Of a DNA stretch of 64,000 nucleotides, positions 10,393 to 18,980 are shown piece after piece (position 1 is the stretch's first letter; every line of letters begins with the position of its first letter). Origin of the DNA: an uncultured Polaribacter sp. (lineage in GTDB: Bacteria; Bacteroidota; Bacteroidia; Flavobacteriales; Flavobacteriaceae). Under the pieces are notes generated by a model. It made no database searches, had not been told where the DNA came from, and worked only from the letters and a program-made list of their open reading frames with translations. The stretch lies in assembly GCF_947503875.1 (NCBI RefSeq), contig NZ_CANNFH010000001.1, positions 310,001-374,000 of the forward strand, read 5' to 3'. The position numbers were made by a program, and so were the translations under genes.

Positions 10393-11679
10393 ATGGCAGA
10401 TATAGCAAAGCTACAAATAGGAGAAGATACTTTTGAATTTCCTTTCGTAAAAGGTACAGAAAATGAGGTTGCAATAGATATTAAAACACTTAGAGGAGCA
10501 ACTAAAGGTGTTATTACTATAGATCCGGGATATAAAAATACAGGTTCTTGTAAAAGTGATATTACCTTCTTGGATGGTGAAAAGGGTATTTTGCGCTACA
10601 GAGGCTATGCTATTGAAGATTTAGCTGAGAAAGCAGATTTTTTAGAAGTTGCTTATTCTTTAATTTTTGGAGACTTACCTTCTACAGAACAGTTAGATAA
10701 GTTTTATGCAGATATTAAAGCACAATCTGTTGTAGATGATGATATTAAAAAAATTATAGATGCTTTTCCTAAGACAGCACATCCAATGGGTGTTTTGTCT
10801 TCTTTAACTAGTGCTTTAACAGCATTTAATCCATCTTCTGTAAATGTTGATTCTGAAGAGGATATGTACAATTCTATTGTTAAAATTTTAGGTAAATTTC
10901 CAGTGTTAGTGGCTTGGACTTTGCGTAAAAAACAAGGATTACCATTAAATTATGGCTCAACATCTTTAGGTTATGTAGAAAATGTTATGAAAATGATGTT
11001 TGAGAAGCCAAATGAAGAGTACGTGGTTAACCCAATTATAAAAGATGCTTTAGACAAGTTGTTAATTTTACATGCAGATCATGAGCAAAACTGTTCTACT
11101 TCTACAGTAAGAATAGTAGGTTCTTCTCATGCTGGTTTATTTGCCTCTTTATCTGCTGGTATTTCTGCGCTTTGGGGTCCATTACATGGTGGAGCAAACC
11201 AAGCCGTTTTAGAAATGTTAGAAGCTATTAAAGAAGATGGTGGAGATACTAAAAAATACATGGCTAAAGCTAAAGATAAAAATGATCCTTTTAGATTAAT
11301 GGGGTTTGGACATAGAGTTTATAAGAATTTTGATCCTAGAGCAAAAATAATTAAAGTTGCAGCAGATGAAGTTTTAAAAGACTTAGGTATTCAGGATCCT
11401 ATTTTAGATATTGCTAGAGGTTTAGAGCAAGAAGCTTTAAATGATCCATATTTTGTAGATAGAAAACTATACCCAAATGTAGATTTTTATTCAGGAATCA
11501 TCTATAGAGCTATGGGAATTCCTGTAGAAATGTTTACAGTAATGTTTGCATTAGGGCGTTTACCAGGTTGGATTGCACAGTGGAAAGAAATGAGATCAAA
11601 TAAAGAACCAATTGGTCGTCCACGTCAAATTTACACAGGAGAAAACCTTAGGGATTTTGTAGAAATAGAAAAGAGATAA
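10393..11679 (+). CDS. gltA: Citrate synthase
   Basis: Condenses oxaloacetate with acetyl-CoA, the entry step of the TCA cycle. The 428-residue product matches the long hexameric bacterial type, with an N-terminal beta domain (TIDPGYKNTGSCKSDITFLDGEKGILRYRGY). Active-site motifs LHADHEQNCSTSTVR, LWGPLHGGANQAV and MGFGHRVYKNFDPRA are present. It is bounded by terminators on both sides. The following guanidino-hydrolase gene is separated by a strong hairpin. Confidence 0.98.
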   Translation: MADIAKLQIGEDTFEFPFVKGTENEVAIDIKTLRGATKGVITIDPGYKNTGSCKSDITFLDGEKGILRYRGYAIEDLAEKADFLEVAYSLIFGDLPSTEQLDKFYADIKAQSVVDDDIKKIIDAFPKTAHPMGVLSSLTSALTAFNPSSVNVDSEEDMYNSIVKILGKFPVLVAWTLRKKQGLPLNYGSTSLGYVENVMKMMFEKPNEEYVVNPIIKDALDKLLILHADHEQNCSTSTVRIVGSSHAGLFASLSAGISALWGPLHGGANQAVLEMLEAIKEDGGDTKKYMAKAKDKNDPFRLMGFGHRVYKNFDPRAKIIKVAADEVLKDLGIQDPILDIARGLEQEALNDPYFVDRKLYPNVDFYSGIIYRAMGIPVEMFTVMFALGRLPGWIAQWKEMRSNKEPIGRPRQIYTGENLRDFVEIEKR

Positions 11680-11704
11680 TTTATATTATTTCAATTATCA
11701 ATTT

Positions 11705-11733
11705 AAAAGCTTCATGTAAATGAAGCTTTTTTT
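11705..11733 (+). terminator. Intrinsic terminator after gltA
   Basis: AAAAGCTTCAT and ATGAAGCTTTT form an 11-base perfect stem with a GTAA loop and a T run. It ends 15 bases before the next ATG. Confidence 0.9.
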
Positions 11734-11747
11734 ATAGATATTAAAGT

Positions 11748-12662
11748 ATGCTTAAATTAAATGTAAGTAATGAAACTTCTAGATTAAGAGCAGTTGTTTT
11801 AGGCACAGCAGTAAGTAATGGGTCAACACCAAAGGTGGAAGATTGTTACGACCCTAAAAGTAAGGCTCATGTAATGGCTGGCACTTATCCTTTAGAAAAA
11901 GATATGATTGTTGAAATCGAATCTGTGGTAGCAGTTTTTGAAAAATACAATGTGCAGGTTTTTAGACCTAATATTATAAAAGATTACAATCAAATTTTTT
12001 CTAGAGATATTGCGTTTGTAATAGATGATATTTTAATTAAGGCAAATATTTTACCAGATAGAGACAAAGAAATAGAGGCACTTAGCCATGTACTATCTAA
12101 AATAGACCCAGAAAAAATTATTAAACTACCAGAAGAATGTCATGTAGAAGGTGGAGATGTAATGCCATGGAATGATTATATTTTTGTGGGTACTTATTCT
12201 GGTGAAGATTATGAAGATTATATAACTGCTAGAACAAATATTGATGCAGTAATTGCAATACAAGAATTGTTTCCTAGTAAAACTGTAAAGTCTTTTGAAC
12301 TCAGAAAATCCAATACCAACGCTAAAGAAAATGCGTTGCATTTAGATTGCTGTTTTCAACCTATTGGTAAAAATAAAGCCATATTACATAAAAATGGATT
12401 CTTAATAGAAAGTGAGTATAATTGGTTAGTCAATTTCTTTGGAAAAGAAAACGTTTTTGAGATTGATAAAGATGAGATGTATCATATGAATAGTAATGTG
12501 TTTTCTATATCAGAAGATGTAATTATTTCAGAGAAAAACTTTACGCGTTTAAATACTTGGTTAATAAAAGAAGGGTTTATTGTTGAAGAAGTTTCTTATG
12601 CAGAAATAGCAAAACAAGAAGGGCTTTTAAGATGCTCTACAATGCCATTGATTAGAGATTAA
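11748..12662 (+). CDS. Dimethylarginine dimethylaminohydrolase / amidinotransferase-like pentein hydrolase
   Basis: A 304-residue member of the guanidino-group-modifying pentein superfamily, which hydrolyses or transfers groups from arginine derivatives. The catalytic set is intact: Glu134 in EGGD, His198 in HLDC and Cys296 in LLRCSTMPLIRD near the C-terminus. The substrate cannot be decided from sequence; dimethylarginine, arginine and other guanidino compounds are possible. It sits between gltA and, across a fasciclin gene, a second pentein enzyme. It is monocistronic between two hairpins. Confidence 0.85.
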   Translation: MLKLNVSNETSRLRAVVLGTAVSNGSTPKVEDCYDPKSKAHVMAGTYPLEKDMIVEIESVVAVFEKYNVQVFRPNIIKDYNQIFSRDIAFVIDDILIKANILPDRDKEIEALSHVLSKIDPEKIIKLPEECHVEGGDVMPWNDYIFVGTYSGEDYEDYITARTNIDAVIAIQELFPSKTVKSFELRKSNTNAKENALHLDCCFQPIGKNKAILHKNGFLIESEYNWLVNFFGKENVFEIDKDEMYHMNSNVFSISEDVIISEKNFTRLNTWLIKEGFIVEEVSYAEIAKQEGLLRCSTMPLIRD

Positions 12663-12679
12663 CTTTATCTGAATTATAA

Positions 12680-12716
12680 AAATAGAAAAAGCTGCAATCT
12701 GCAGCTTTTTCTATTT
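12680..12716. terminator. Bidirectional terminator between convergent genes
   Basis: A 17-base perfect stem (left arm AAATAGAAAAAGCTGCA) with a three-base ATC loop. A and T tracts flank the GC core, so it can terminate both the pentein gene on plus and the fasciclin gene on minus. Confidence 0.85.
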
Positions 12717-12732
12717 AATATATACTTAAAAG

Positions 12733-13680
12733 TTATGGAAGCATTACTGTATCAATTCCGTGAATTACACCATTTGTTCCTTGTACATCTGTAACAGCAA
12801 TATTTACAGTTTGGTTGCTACTTGTAATAATTTGAGCACCACTAGTTAAATCTATGGTAATAGTACCACCAATTGTTGCAACATCTCCATTAGACAATTG
12901 ATCTGCTTGCACATTTGCGCCGTTTACAACGTGGTATTTAAGAACGGCATCTAAAGTTTCAATTGGAATATCTCCTAAAGAATCCCACTCATCGTTTGTA
13001 TCTAATAATGCTTCAAAAGCACCATCTGTAGGTGCAAAAATGGTAAATGGTCCATTTCCACTTAAAATAGAAACAAAATCTGTTGTGTGTCTTTCATCAG
13101 TTAAAGCTTCAACCAAACTTGAAAAACCATCATTGTTTAAGGCTAATGTTACAACGTTTGGTGGTAACATTACTTCATCAATTACATGCACTGTACCATT
13201 GCTAGCACTAATATCTATGCTTCCTGCAACAGGATCTGCTTCTCCATTAAATTCAATGCCATCAGACACTTCAATTTGTAAAGATAATGGTTCATCATTT
13301 GGTCCTGTAGACAATGTATTAACGTAGGTATCAGACAAGTCTGATGAAGTTACATTACCACTAAGTACGTGAAAAAGCAATACAGAACGTAGTGTCTCAA
13401 CAGGAATATCATTTAAAGAATTCCATGCCTCATTAGAATCTAATAAGTCTTCAAAAGCCTCATTTGTGGGCGCAAAAACGGTAAAAGGACCATCACCACT
13501 TAATGTTCCTGCTAAATCTACTCTTGTTACAGCTGCAACTAAAGAACTTAAATTACTGTTTATTGCTACATCTACAATTGTATTTGTTTCAACTTGAGGA
13601 ATAACAGTTTCTTCTTCGTCACAAGACATAAAAGATCCAACCATAAGTACCGCGATAAAAATTTTTGTAATACGTCTCAT
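12733..13680 (-). CDS. Fasciclin (FAS1) domain lipoprotein with two repeats
   Basis: The 315-residue protein starts with a lipoprotein signal ending at Cys20 (VGSFMSC), followed by an acidic linker. Two FAS1 domains cover roughly residues 37-168 and 178-315. Each has the H1 motif (GPFTVFAPTNEAFEDLL and GPFTIFAPTDGAFEALL) and an H2 motif ending in VHVIDEVMLPP or IHGIDTVMLP. FAS1 proteins act in adhesion and surface structure. Probably anchored in the outer membrane or periplasm. It is convergent with the upstream pentein gene. Confidence 0.93.
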   Translation of the reverse strand: MRRITKIFIAVLMVGSFMSCDEEETVIPQVETNTIVDVAINSNLSSLVAAVTRVDLAGTLSGDGPFTVFAPTNEAFEDLLDSNEAWNSLNDIPVETLRSVLLFHVLSGNVTSSDLSDTYVNTLSTGPNDEPLSLQIEVSDGIEFNGEADPVAGSIDISASNGTVHVIDEVMLPPNVVTLALNNDGFSSLVEALTDERHTTDFVSILSGNGPFTIFAPTDGAFEALLDTNDEWDSLGDIPIETLDAVLKYHVVNGANVQADQLSNGDVATIGGTITIDLTSGAQIITSSNQTVNIAVTDVQGTNGVIHGIDTVMLP

Positions 13681-13844
13681 TTATTTTTTTTTAAGTTAAT
13701 ATTATTTCAACAAATTTAATCATACGATGCATGCTAATTTGTTAAACAAAAAACAAAAAAAGTTAAACAAAGTTAATTTTTGTGAGGTGCTTTTAATTAC
13801 TATAAGAAGAATATTTATATTTTTGTGTGCCAAATAAAATATAA

Positions 13845-14777
13845 ATGAAACAAACTACAAGTACTATATTAATGGTACGTCCTGTTAATTTTCGAAAAAA
13901 CGAACAAACTGCAGTAAATAATTTTTTTCAACAAGATATAGATTTACAAAATGAAGAAATTAATAAAAAAGCGAAAGCGGAATTTGATGCATATGTTTTT
14001 AAACTAAGAAGCTTTGGTATTCAGGTAATTGTAGTTTCCGATAATGAAGAATTTAATACACCAGATTCTATTTTTCCTAATAATTGGATTTCTTTTCATT
14101 CAAACGGAACAGTAGGTCTTTACCCTATGTTTGCGGAAAATAGAAGATTAGAAAGAAGAGAAGATATTTTAGAACAAATAGAAAAAGAAGGTTTTATTAT
14201 AAAAAATATTATGGATTATACTTCTGCCGAAGAAGAAAATATATTTTTAGAAGGCACAGGAAGTATTATTTTAGATAGGGTAAACAGCAAAGCATATTGC
14301 GCTTTATCTCCAAGAGCAGATGAAGAACTTTTTATTGAGTTTTGCGAAGATTTTGAATATACACCGGTAATTTTTACTGCAAATCAAACCGTTAATAATT
14401 CTAGAGAAGCTATTTATCATACCAATGTTATGATGTGTATTGCAGATACTTTTGTAGTAATTTGTTTAGATGCTATTGATGATAAAAAAGAAAGAAAAAA
14501 TGTTGTAAAACATTTAAAAGAAGATGGTAAGCAAGTTATAGAGATTTCTGAAGCACAAATGCATAGTTTTGCAGGAAACATGTTGCAAGTTCATAATGCT
14601 AACAATGAATCTTTTTTGCTGATGAGCCAGGCAGCTTTTGATAGTTTAAATGCAAGTCAAATAGCAAAAATAGAAAACCGTAGTAAAATAATTTCTAGCT
14701 CTTTAAAAACAATAGAAACTTGTGGTGGAGGAAGTGCACGTTGTATGATGGCAGAGGTTTTTCTACCCAAAAATTAA
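13845..14777 (+). CDS. ctlX: Citrulline-utilisation hydrolase CtlX-like pentein enzyme
   Basis: A 310-residue protein of the amidinotransferase/arginine-deiminase fold. It begins STILMVRPVNF, has IFPNNW, Glu136 in FLEGTGS, His192 in YHTNVMM and the catalytic Cys300 in CGGGSARC. This pattern matches the CtlX branch linked to citrulline breakdown. The assignment rests on motif resemblance, and the substrate is inferred. It is divergent from the fasciclin gene and the second pentein enzyme within 3 kb. Confidence 0.85.
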   Translation: MKQTTSTILMVRPVNFRKNEQTAVNNFFQQDIDLQNEEINKKAKAEFDAYVFKLRSFGIQVIVVSDNEEFNTPDSIFPNNWISFHSNGTVGLYPMFAENRRLERREDILEQIEKEGFIIKNIMDYTSAEEENIFLEGTGSIILDRVNSKAYCALSPRADEELFIEFCEDFEYTPVIFTANQTVNNSREAIYHTNVMMCIADTFVVICLDAIDDKKERKNVVKHLKEDGKQVIEISEAQMHSFAGNMLQVHNANNESFLLMSQAAFDSLNASQIAKIENRSKIISSSLKTIETCGGGSARCMMAEVFLPKN

Positions 14778-14879
14778 GAATAAAATTTTAATTTTCTTAT
14801 AGAAAAAGAAATTATCTAAAAAGGATTTTCTGACTTTAATTTCGGTTTTAGGTCTAAATTCTAGCTTTTACATTTTTAT

Positions 14880-16523
14880 TTAATTTTTTAAAACTTCTTC
14901 AACTACTTTTCCTGTAGTGCCATTAGGAAACTCAATATCCAACAAAGTTGATATTGTAGGAGCAATATCTGTAATGTTGTACTTTTTAGAGGTACTACCT
15001 TGTTCAATTCCGTTTCCATAAAAAATTATAGGCACATGCGTATCATAGGAATAACCAGAACCGTGGCTTGTTCCTTTTCTTCCAGAACCTAAAGTTGCTG
15101 GTAAAGGGATTAATAAAACGTCACCAGATATCTTTTGATTGTAGCCATTTTGTAAAGCGTTTAAAATACCACCAGTAAAATTTGTGGTTTGCAATGTTTT
15201 CGCAGAAACGGCTTTATAAATTTCAGGGTAATTTACAATTTCATCTACAATTTTTTCTGCAACAACATTTTTCTGCAACTTCAATTTTTCTAATTCTTTT
15301 TTATCAAGAAATATTTGATAATTAGAAATGTTTTCTATCAATTTATTTGAATTAAAGTGTTTTAAGGTTAGAGAATCTATGTATGTTCTCATTTTTCTAT
15401 TTCTTATATAATGTGCAGGTATTTTTAGCGATTGCAAATAAGAAGGTACATGCACAGCTGCATGATCTGCTGTTAAGAATAATGTATAATTGCCTTTACC
15501 AACTTCTGTATCTAAAAAGTTGAAAAAATCTGCCAAATCTTTATCTAGTCTTAAATAAGTATCTTCTGTTTCTACAGCTGCTACACCATATCTATGACCT
15601 ACATAGTCTGTAGAAGAAAAGCTAACGGCTAAGAAATCTGTGGTATTTTTAGATTTCCCTAAGTTTTCACCTAAAATAGCAGCCTTAGCAAAATCTGCTG
15701 TAAAAGAATTACCTGCAGGAATGCTACTAATTATAGAATAGTTGCCATTTTTACTTTTAATATTTGGTATGTCTTTAGGAAAAACAGGGTTGGTGTTGCC
15801 ATTAAATGGCTTTTCAAATTCATTATTATCTGCTCTACTATTGGTGTAGGTTTCTATATCATATAATGTTTCCCAAGGTTTACTTAAATAGGCATCTGCT
15901 TTTCCATTTTTATTAAAATTAGTAACCCAATTAGGAAGACTATCCATGTAAAATGAGCTAGAAATCCATTGGTTTTTTGTGCTTCCTTGATACCAATAAG
16001 CAGCGTTTGCAGTGTGACCAACAGGTAAAATGGCAGATCTATCTTTAATAGCAATTCCTATAGTTTTACCTCTTTTATTTTGTGCTAATTGCAGTTGGTC
16101 TGCCACAGTTGTAGTATTTAAACGATAAGGAGATTTTTGCCCATAATCACCATCATTACCAACAGTTTTATAGTTAGTATCGTCTACACAATAAATAGTT
16201 TTCTTTAAAAACTTGTCATACCAATTATTAGAAATTATACCATGACTAAAAGGCGTAGCACCTGTATAAATGGAGGTATGACCAACAGCTGTATAAGTAG
16301 GTATATAATTGTAATGCGCATTTTTTAAAGAAAATCCGCCATTTAAAATTCTTTTAAAACCACCTTCCTCATATCTATCCATATATTTAGTTAAATAATC
16401 GTAACGCATTTGGTCTATAACAATACCTACAACTAGCTTAGGTTTTTTTGTGGGTTTAGTTTGCTGTTTGCAGCTATATACTATTGTTAGAAGCGTAAAA
16501 AGAGAAAAGAAAACTTTTTTCAT
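14880..16523 (-). CDS. pafA: PafA-type alkaline phosphatase, lipoprotein
   Basis: Calcium- or zinc-dependent broad-specificity phosphomonoesterase of the alkaline phosphatase superfamily. The 547-residue product has a lipobox Cys18 (IVYSC) and metal ligands in VVGIVIDQMRYD. The threonine nucleophile is Thr78 (IPTYTAVGHTS). Asn100 is in ISNNWYD, and Lys160 and Arg162 are in IKDRSAI. That Thr/Asn/Lys-x-Arg set is diagnostic of PafA rather than PhoA or PhoX. Further metal ligands are in LTADHAAVH and GTSHGS. It probably releases phosphate from organic esters at the cell surface. It is monocistronic and convergent with ctlX. Confidence 0.9.
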   Translation of the reverse strand: MKKVFFSLFTLLTIVYSCKQQTKPTKKPKLVVGIVIDQMRYDYLTKYMDRYEEGGFKRILNGGFSLKNAHYNYIPTYTAVGHTSIYTGATPFSHGIISNNWYDKFLKKTIYCVDDTNYKTVGNDGDYGQKSPYRLNTTTVADQLQLAQNKRGKTIGIAIKDRSAILPVGHTANAAYWYQGSTKNQWISSSFYMDSLPNWVTNFNKNGKADAYLSKPWETLYDIETYTNSRADNNEFEKPFNGNTNPVFPKDIPNIKSKNGNYSIISSIPAGNSFTADFAKAAILGENLGKSKNTTDFLAVSFSSTDYVGHRYGVAAVETEDTYLRLDKDLADFFNFLDTEVGKGNYTLFLTADHAAVHVPSYLQSLKIPAHYIRNRKMRTYIDSLTLKHFNSNKLIENISNYQIFLDKKELEKLKLQKNVVAEKIVDEIVNYPEIYKAVSAKTLQTTNFTGGILNALQNGYNQKISGDVLLIPLPATLGSGRKGTSHGSGYSYDTHVPIIFYGNGIEQGSTSKKYNITDIAPTISTLLDIEFPNGTTGKVVEEVLKN

Positions 16524-16629
16524 AATTCGTGGTTTTTAATTCATCAAAAATAAATATTTTTTATTTTGATATGATGTATTTAACAATCAATTAATCATAT
16601 TTTAATACTTTAGCCTAAAATTTAAATGA

Positions 16630-17370
16630 ATGGTGTATTTAGAACATCTTGGGAAGTACTTTTTAATGTTAAGCAGAGTATTTAAGAAGCCTCAAAGACA
16701 AAAACTTTTTTACCAAGCCTTAATGAAAGAGATGGAAGATTTAGGTTTAAAGTCTATAGGAATTATTATGTTTATTTCCTTCTTTATAGGCGGTGTAATT
16801 GCATTGCAAACTGCCTTAAACTTAGACAGCCCTTTTATACCAGATTCTTTAATTGGTTTTGCTGCCAAAAGGTCTATTATTTTAGAATTTGCACCTACAT
16901 TTTGCTGTATAATTTTAGCAGGTAAAGTAGGTTCTTATATTACATCTAGTATTGGTACAATGCGTGTAACAGAACAAATAGATGCATTAGATGTTATGGG
17001 TATAAATTCTATTAATCATTTAATTTTACCTAAAGTTATAGCAACCTTATTCTTTTATCCTTTTTTAATTTTACTAGCTATGTGCTTGGGTATTTTTGGA
17101 GGTTGGTTAGCAGGTGTGCTTTCTGGGCTTTTTACAGGAACAGATTATATTGCAGGTATACAAATGGAGTTTAAACCATTTTTAATTGTTTACGCAATGA
17201 TAAAAACTTTGGTGTTTTCTTTTTTAATTGCTACTGTGCCTTCTTATCATGGGTATTACGTAAAAGGAGGTTCTATAGCTGTAGGTAGAGCAAGCACACA
17301 ATCTGTAGTTTGGACTACAATATTAATTGTAGTTGCAAATTATATTTTAACCCAATTATTACTAACATAA
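16630..17370 (+). CDS. MlaE-family ABC transporter permease
   Basis: A 246-residue integral membrane protein with about five or six hydrophobic segments and the MlaE signature. Recognisable motifs are FFIGGVIALQTALN, ILEFAPTFCCIILAGKVGSYITSSIGTMRVTEQIDALDVMGIN and the C-terminal GRASTQSVVWTTILIVVANY. This family moves phospholipid between membranes with MlaF and an MCE protein. The ATPase follows two bases after the stop. No MCE-domain gene is present nearby. Confidence 0.93.
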   Translation: MVYLEHLGKYFLMLSRVFKKPQRQKLFYQALMKEMEDLGLKSIGIIMFISFFIGGVIALQTALNLDSPFIPDSLIGFAAKRSIILEFAPTFCCIILAGKVGSYITSSIGTMRVTEQIDALDVMGINSINHLILPKVIATLFFYPFLILLAMCLGIFGGWLAGVLSGLFTGTDYIAGIQMEFKPFLIVYAMIKTLVFSFLIATVPSYHGYYVKGGSIAVGRASTQSVVWTTILIVVANYILTQLLLT

Positions 17371-17372
17371 TT

Positions 17373-18140
17373 ATGATTGAAGTAAAAGATTTACATAAAG
17401 GTTTTGGTAATGTTGAGGTTTTAAAAGGCATTAGTACCAAATTTTATCCAGGTAAAACAAATTTAATAATTGGGCAAAGTGGCTCAGGTAAAACTGTATT
17501 TCTAAAGTCTCTTGTAGGTTTGCATACACCAGAAAAAGGAACCATTTCTTTTGATGGTAGAATCAATACTAAATTTACAGAAGCAGAAAAGCAACAATGG
17601 CGTCAAGAAATTGGTATGGTTTTTCAAGGCAGTGCACTTTTTGATTCGCAAACAGTAGAAGAAAATGTAATGTTTCCTTTAAAAATGTTTACTAGAAAAT
17701 CTCAAGAAGAAATGCTAGATCGTGTTAATGTGGTATTACAAAGAGTGAATTTAGAGAATTCTAATCAAAAATTACCAGTAGAATTATCTGGAGGAATGCA
17801 AAAAAGAGTTGCAATTGCAAGAGCTATTGTTATGAATCCTAAATATCTATTTTGTGATGAACCTAATTCTGGCTTAGACCCACAAACAGCAATTGTAATA
17901 GATAAATTAATACAAGAAATTACAGATGAATACCAAATTACTACGGTAATTAATACACATGATATGAATTCTGTAATGGAAATTGGTGAAAAAATTGTTT
18001 TTTTATCAAAAGGTAAAAAAGCTTGGGAAGGTTCTAGTGAAACTATATTTTCTACTGAAAATGAAGCGGTTGTAGATTTTGTATATTCTTCTAATTTATT
18101 AAAAAAAGTAAGAGAAGTTCACTTAAGTAAAACTAATTAA
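17373..18140 (+). CDS. MlaF-family ABC transporter ATP-binding protein
   Basis: The ATPase partner of the preceding permease. I used the ATG at 17373 (MIEVKDLHKGFG, 255 residues) because an in-frame ATG at 17310 lies within the permease gene and gives an unrelated lead. Walker A is GQSGSGKT (34-41), the signature is LSGGM (138-142), Walker B is YLFCDEP (158-164) and the H-loop is NTHD with His196. It is the last gene before tRNA-Lys. Confidence 0.95.
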   Translation: MIEVKDLHKGFGNVEVLKGISTKFYPGKTNLIIGQSGSGKTVFLKSLVGLHTPEKGTISFDGRINTKFTEAEKQQWRQEIGMVFQGSALFDSQTVEENVMFPLKMFTRKSQEEMLDRVNVVLQRVNLENSNQKLPVELSGGMQKRVAIARAIVMNPKYLFCDEPNSGLDPQTAIVIDKLIQEITDEYQITTVINTHDMNSVMEIGEKIVFLSKGKKAWEGSSETIFSTENEAVVDFVYSSNLLKKVREVHLSKTN

Positions 18141-18148
18141 AAAAAATA

Positions 18149-18179
18149 TTTGGATTATTAAAAATAAGGCATATATTTG
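18149..18179 (+). promoter_or_regulatory. Bacteroidota-type promoter of tRNA-Lys
   Basis: TTTG, then 19 bases, then TATATTTG, a full match to the -33/-7 consensus. The -7 box ends 24 bases before the tRNA. Confidence 0.7.
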
Positions 18180-18202
18180 CACCCGCTAAGACGAAAAAGA
18201 AT

Positions 18203-18275
18203 GACCTGGTAGCTCAGTTGGTAGAGCATCTCCCTTTTAAGGAGAGGGTCCTGGGTTCGAGCCCCAGCCCGGTCA
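18203..18275 (+). tRNA. tRNA-Lys (anticodon TTT)
   Basis: A 73-base cloverleaf can be drawn by hand. The D arm is GCTC/GAGC, the anticodon stem is TCTCC/GGAGA with loop CTTTTAA, and the T arm is CTGGG/CCCAG with TTCGAGC. The acceptor GACCTGG pairs with CCCGGTC except for a T opposite C at position 5:68. The discriminator is A. CCA is not encoded. It is followed by a strong terminator. Confidence 0.95.
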
Positions 18276-18280
18276 CAGAG

Positions 18281-18314
18281 AAAAAACTTCATACAATTTG
18301 TATGAAGTTTTTTT
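18281..18314 (+). terminator. Terminator after tRNA-Lys
   Basis: CTTCATAC and GTATGAAG form the core of a longer A/T-flanked stem around AATTT, followed by seven T. Confidence 0.88.
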
Positions 18315-18380
18315 ATTTTAACACAATTAAAACATAGCGCTTACATCAAAAAAAATAACTTTGTCTTGTAACTTAAGATT

Positions 18381-18917
18381 ATGAACAAGTTTTTTTTAAT
18401 TTTTTTACCATTATTTTTTATGCAAGACGCTAGCGAAATTATTTTCGAATTTAATAAAAATACAAACATTGCTAATTGGAGAGTGGTTGATGATGGCGTT
18501 ATGGGAGGAAGGTCTCAAGGAAATTTTAAATTAAACGAAAATGGTTTTGGAGAGTTTTTTGGCAAGGTTTCTTTAGAAAATAATGGTGGTTTTTCCTCTC
18601 TAAGATATCGATTTCTTGCAAAAGAAGTAAAAAGCTATAAATATATACTGTTGAGAGTAAAAGGAGACTCTAAAAACTACCAATTTAGAGTTAAAGATGA
18701 GGTTTATAATCGCTATTCTTTTATTCATAATTTTGAAACTTCAGGAGCGTGGCAAACTATTAGAATTCCACTTTCTGAAATGTACCCTGCATTTAGAGGC
18801 AGAAAATTAAGAATGCAAAATTTTTCATCTAAAACTGTAGAAGAAATCGCTTTTTTAATCGGTAATAAGAAAGAGCAAAACTTTACTTTAGAAATCGATT
18901 CTATTAAGTTTCAATAA
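18381..18917 (+). CDS. CIA30 family (NADH:ubiquinone oxidoreductase intermediate-associated 30) protein
   Basis: A 178-residue protein with a hydrophobic start (MNKFFLIFLPLFF) that may be a signal peptide. It then shows the CIA30 galactose-binding-like fold: NWRVVDDGVMGGRSQG, VSLENNGGFSSLRYRF, SYKYILLRVKGDSKNYQFRVKD and the C-terminal IAFLIGNKKEQNFTLEIDSI. The bacterial role is not established; mitochondrial CIA30 assists complex I assembly. It stands alone between tRNA-Lys and the DUF389 gene. Confidence 0.85.
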   Translation: MNKFFLIFLPLFFMQDASEIIFEFNKNTNIANWRVVDDGVMGGRSQGNFKLNENGFGEFFGKVSLENNGGFSSLRYRFLAKEVKSYKYILLRVKGDSKNYQFRVKDEVYNRYSFIHNFETSGAWQTIRIPLSEMYPAFRGRKLRMQNFSSKTVEEIAFLIGNKKEQNFTLEIDSIKFQ

Positions 18918-18980
18918 ATTATTGCTTTGTGATTTCACATTAGATTTTTTGTATCTTTCCCAAATTCAATATAGGATAAT

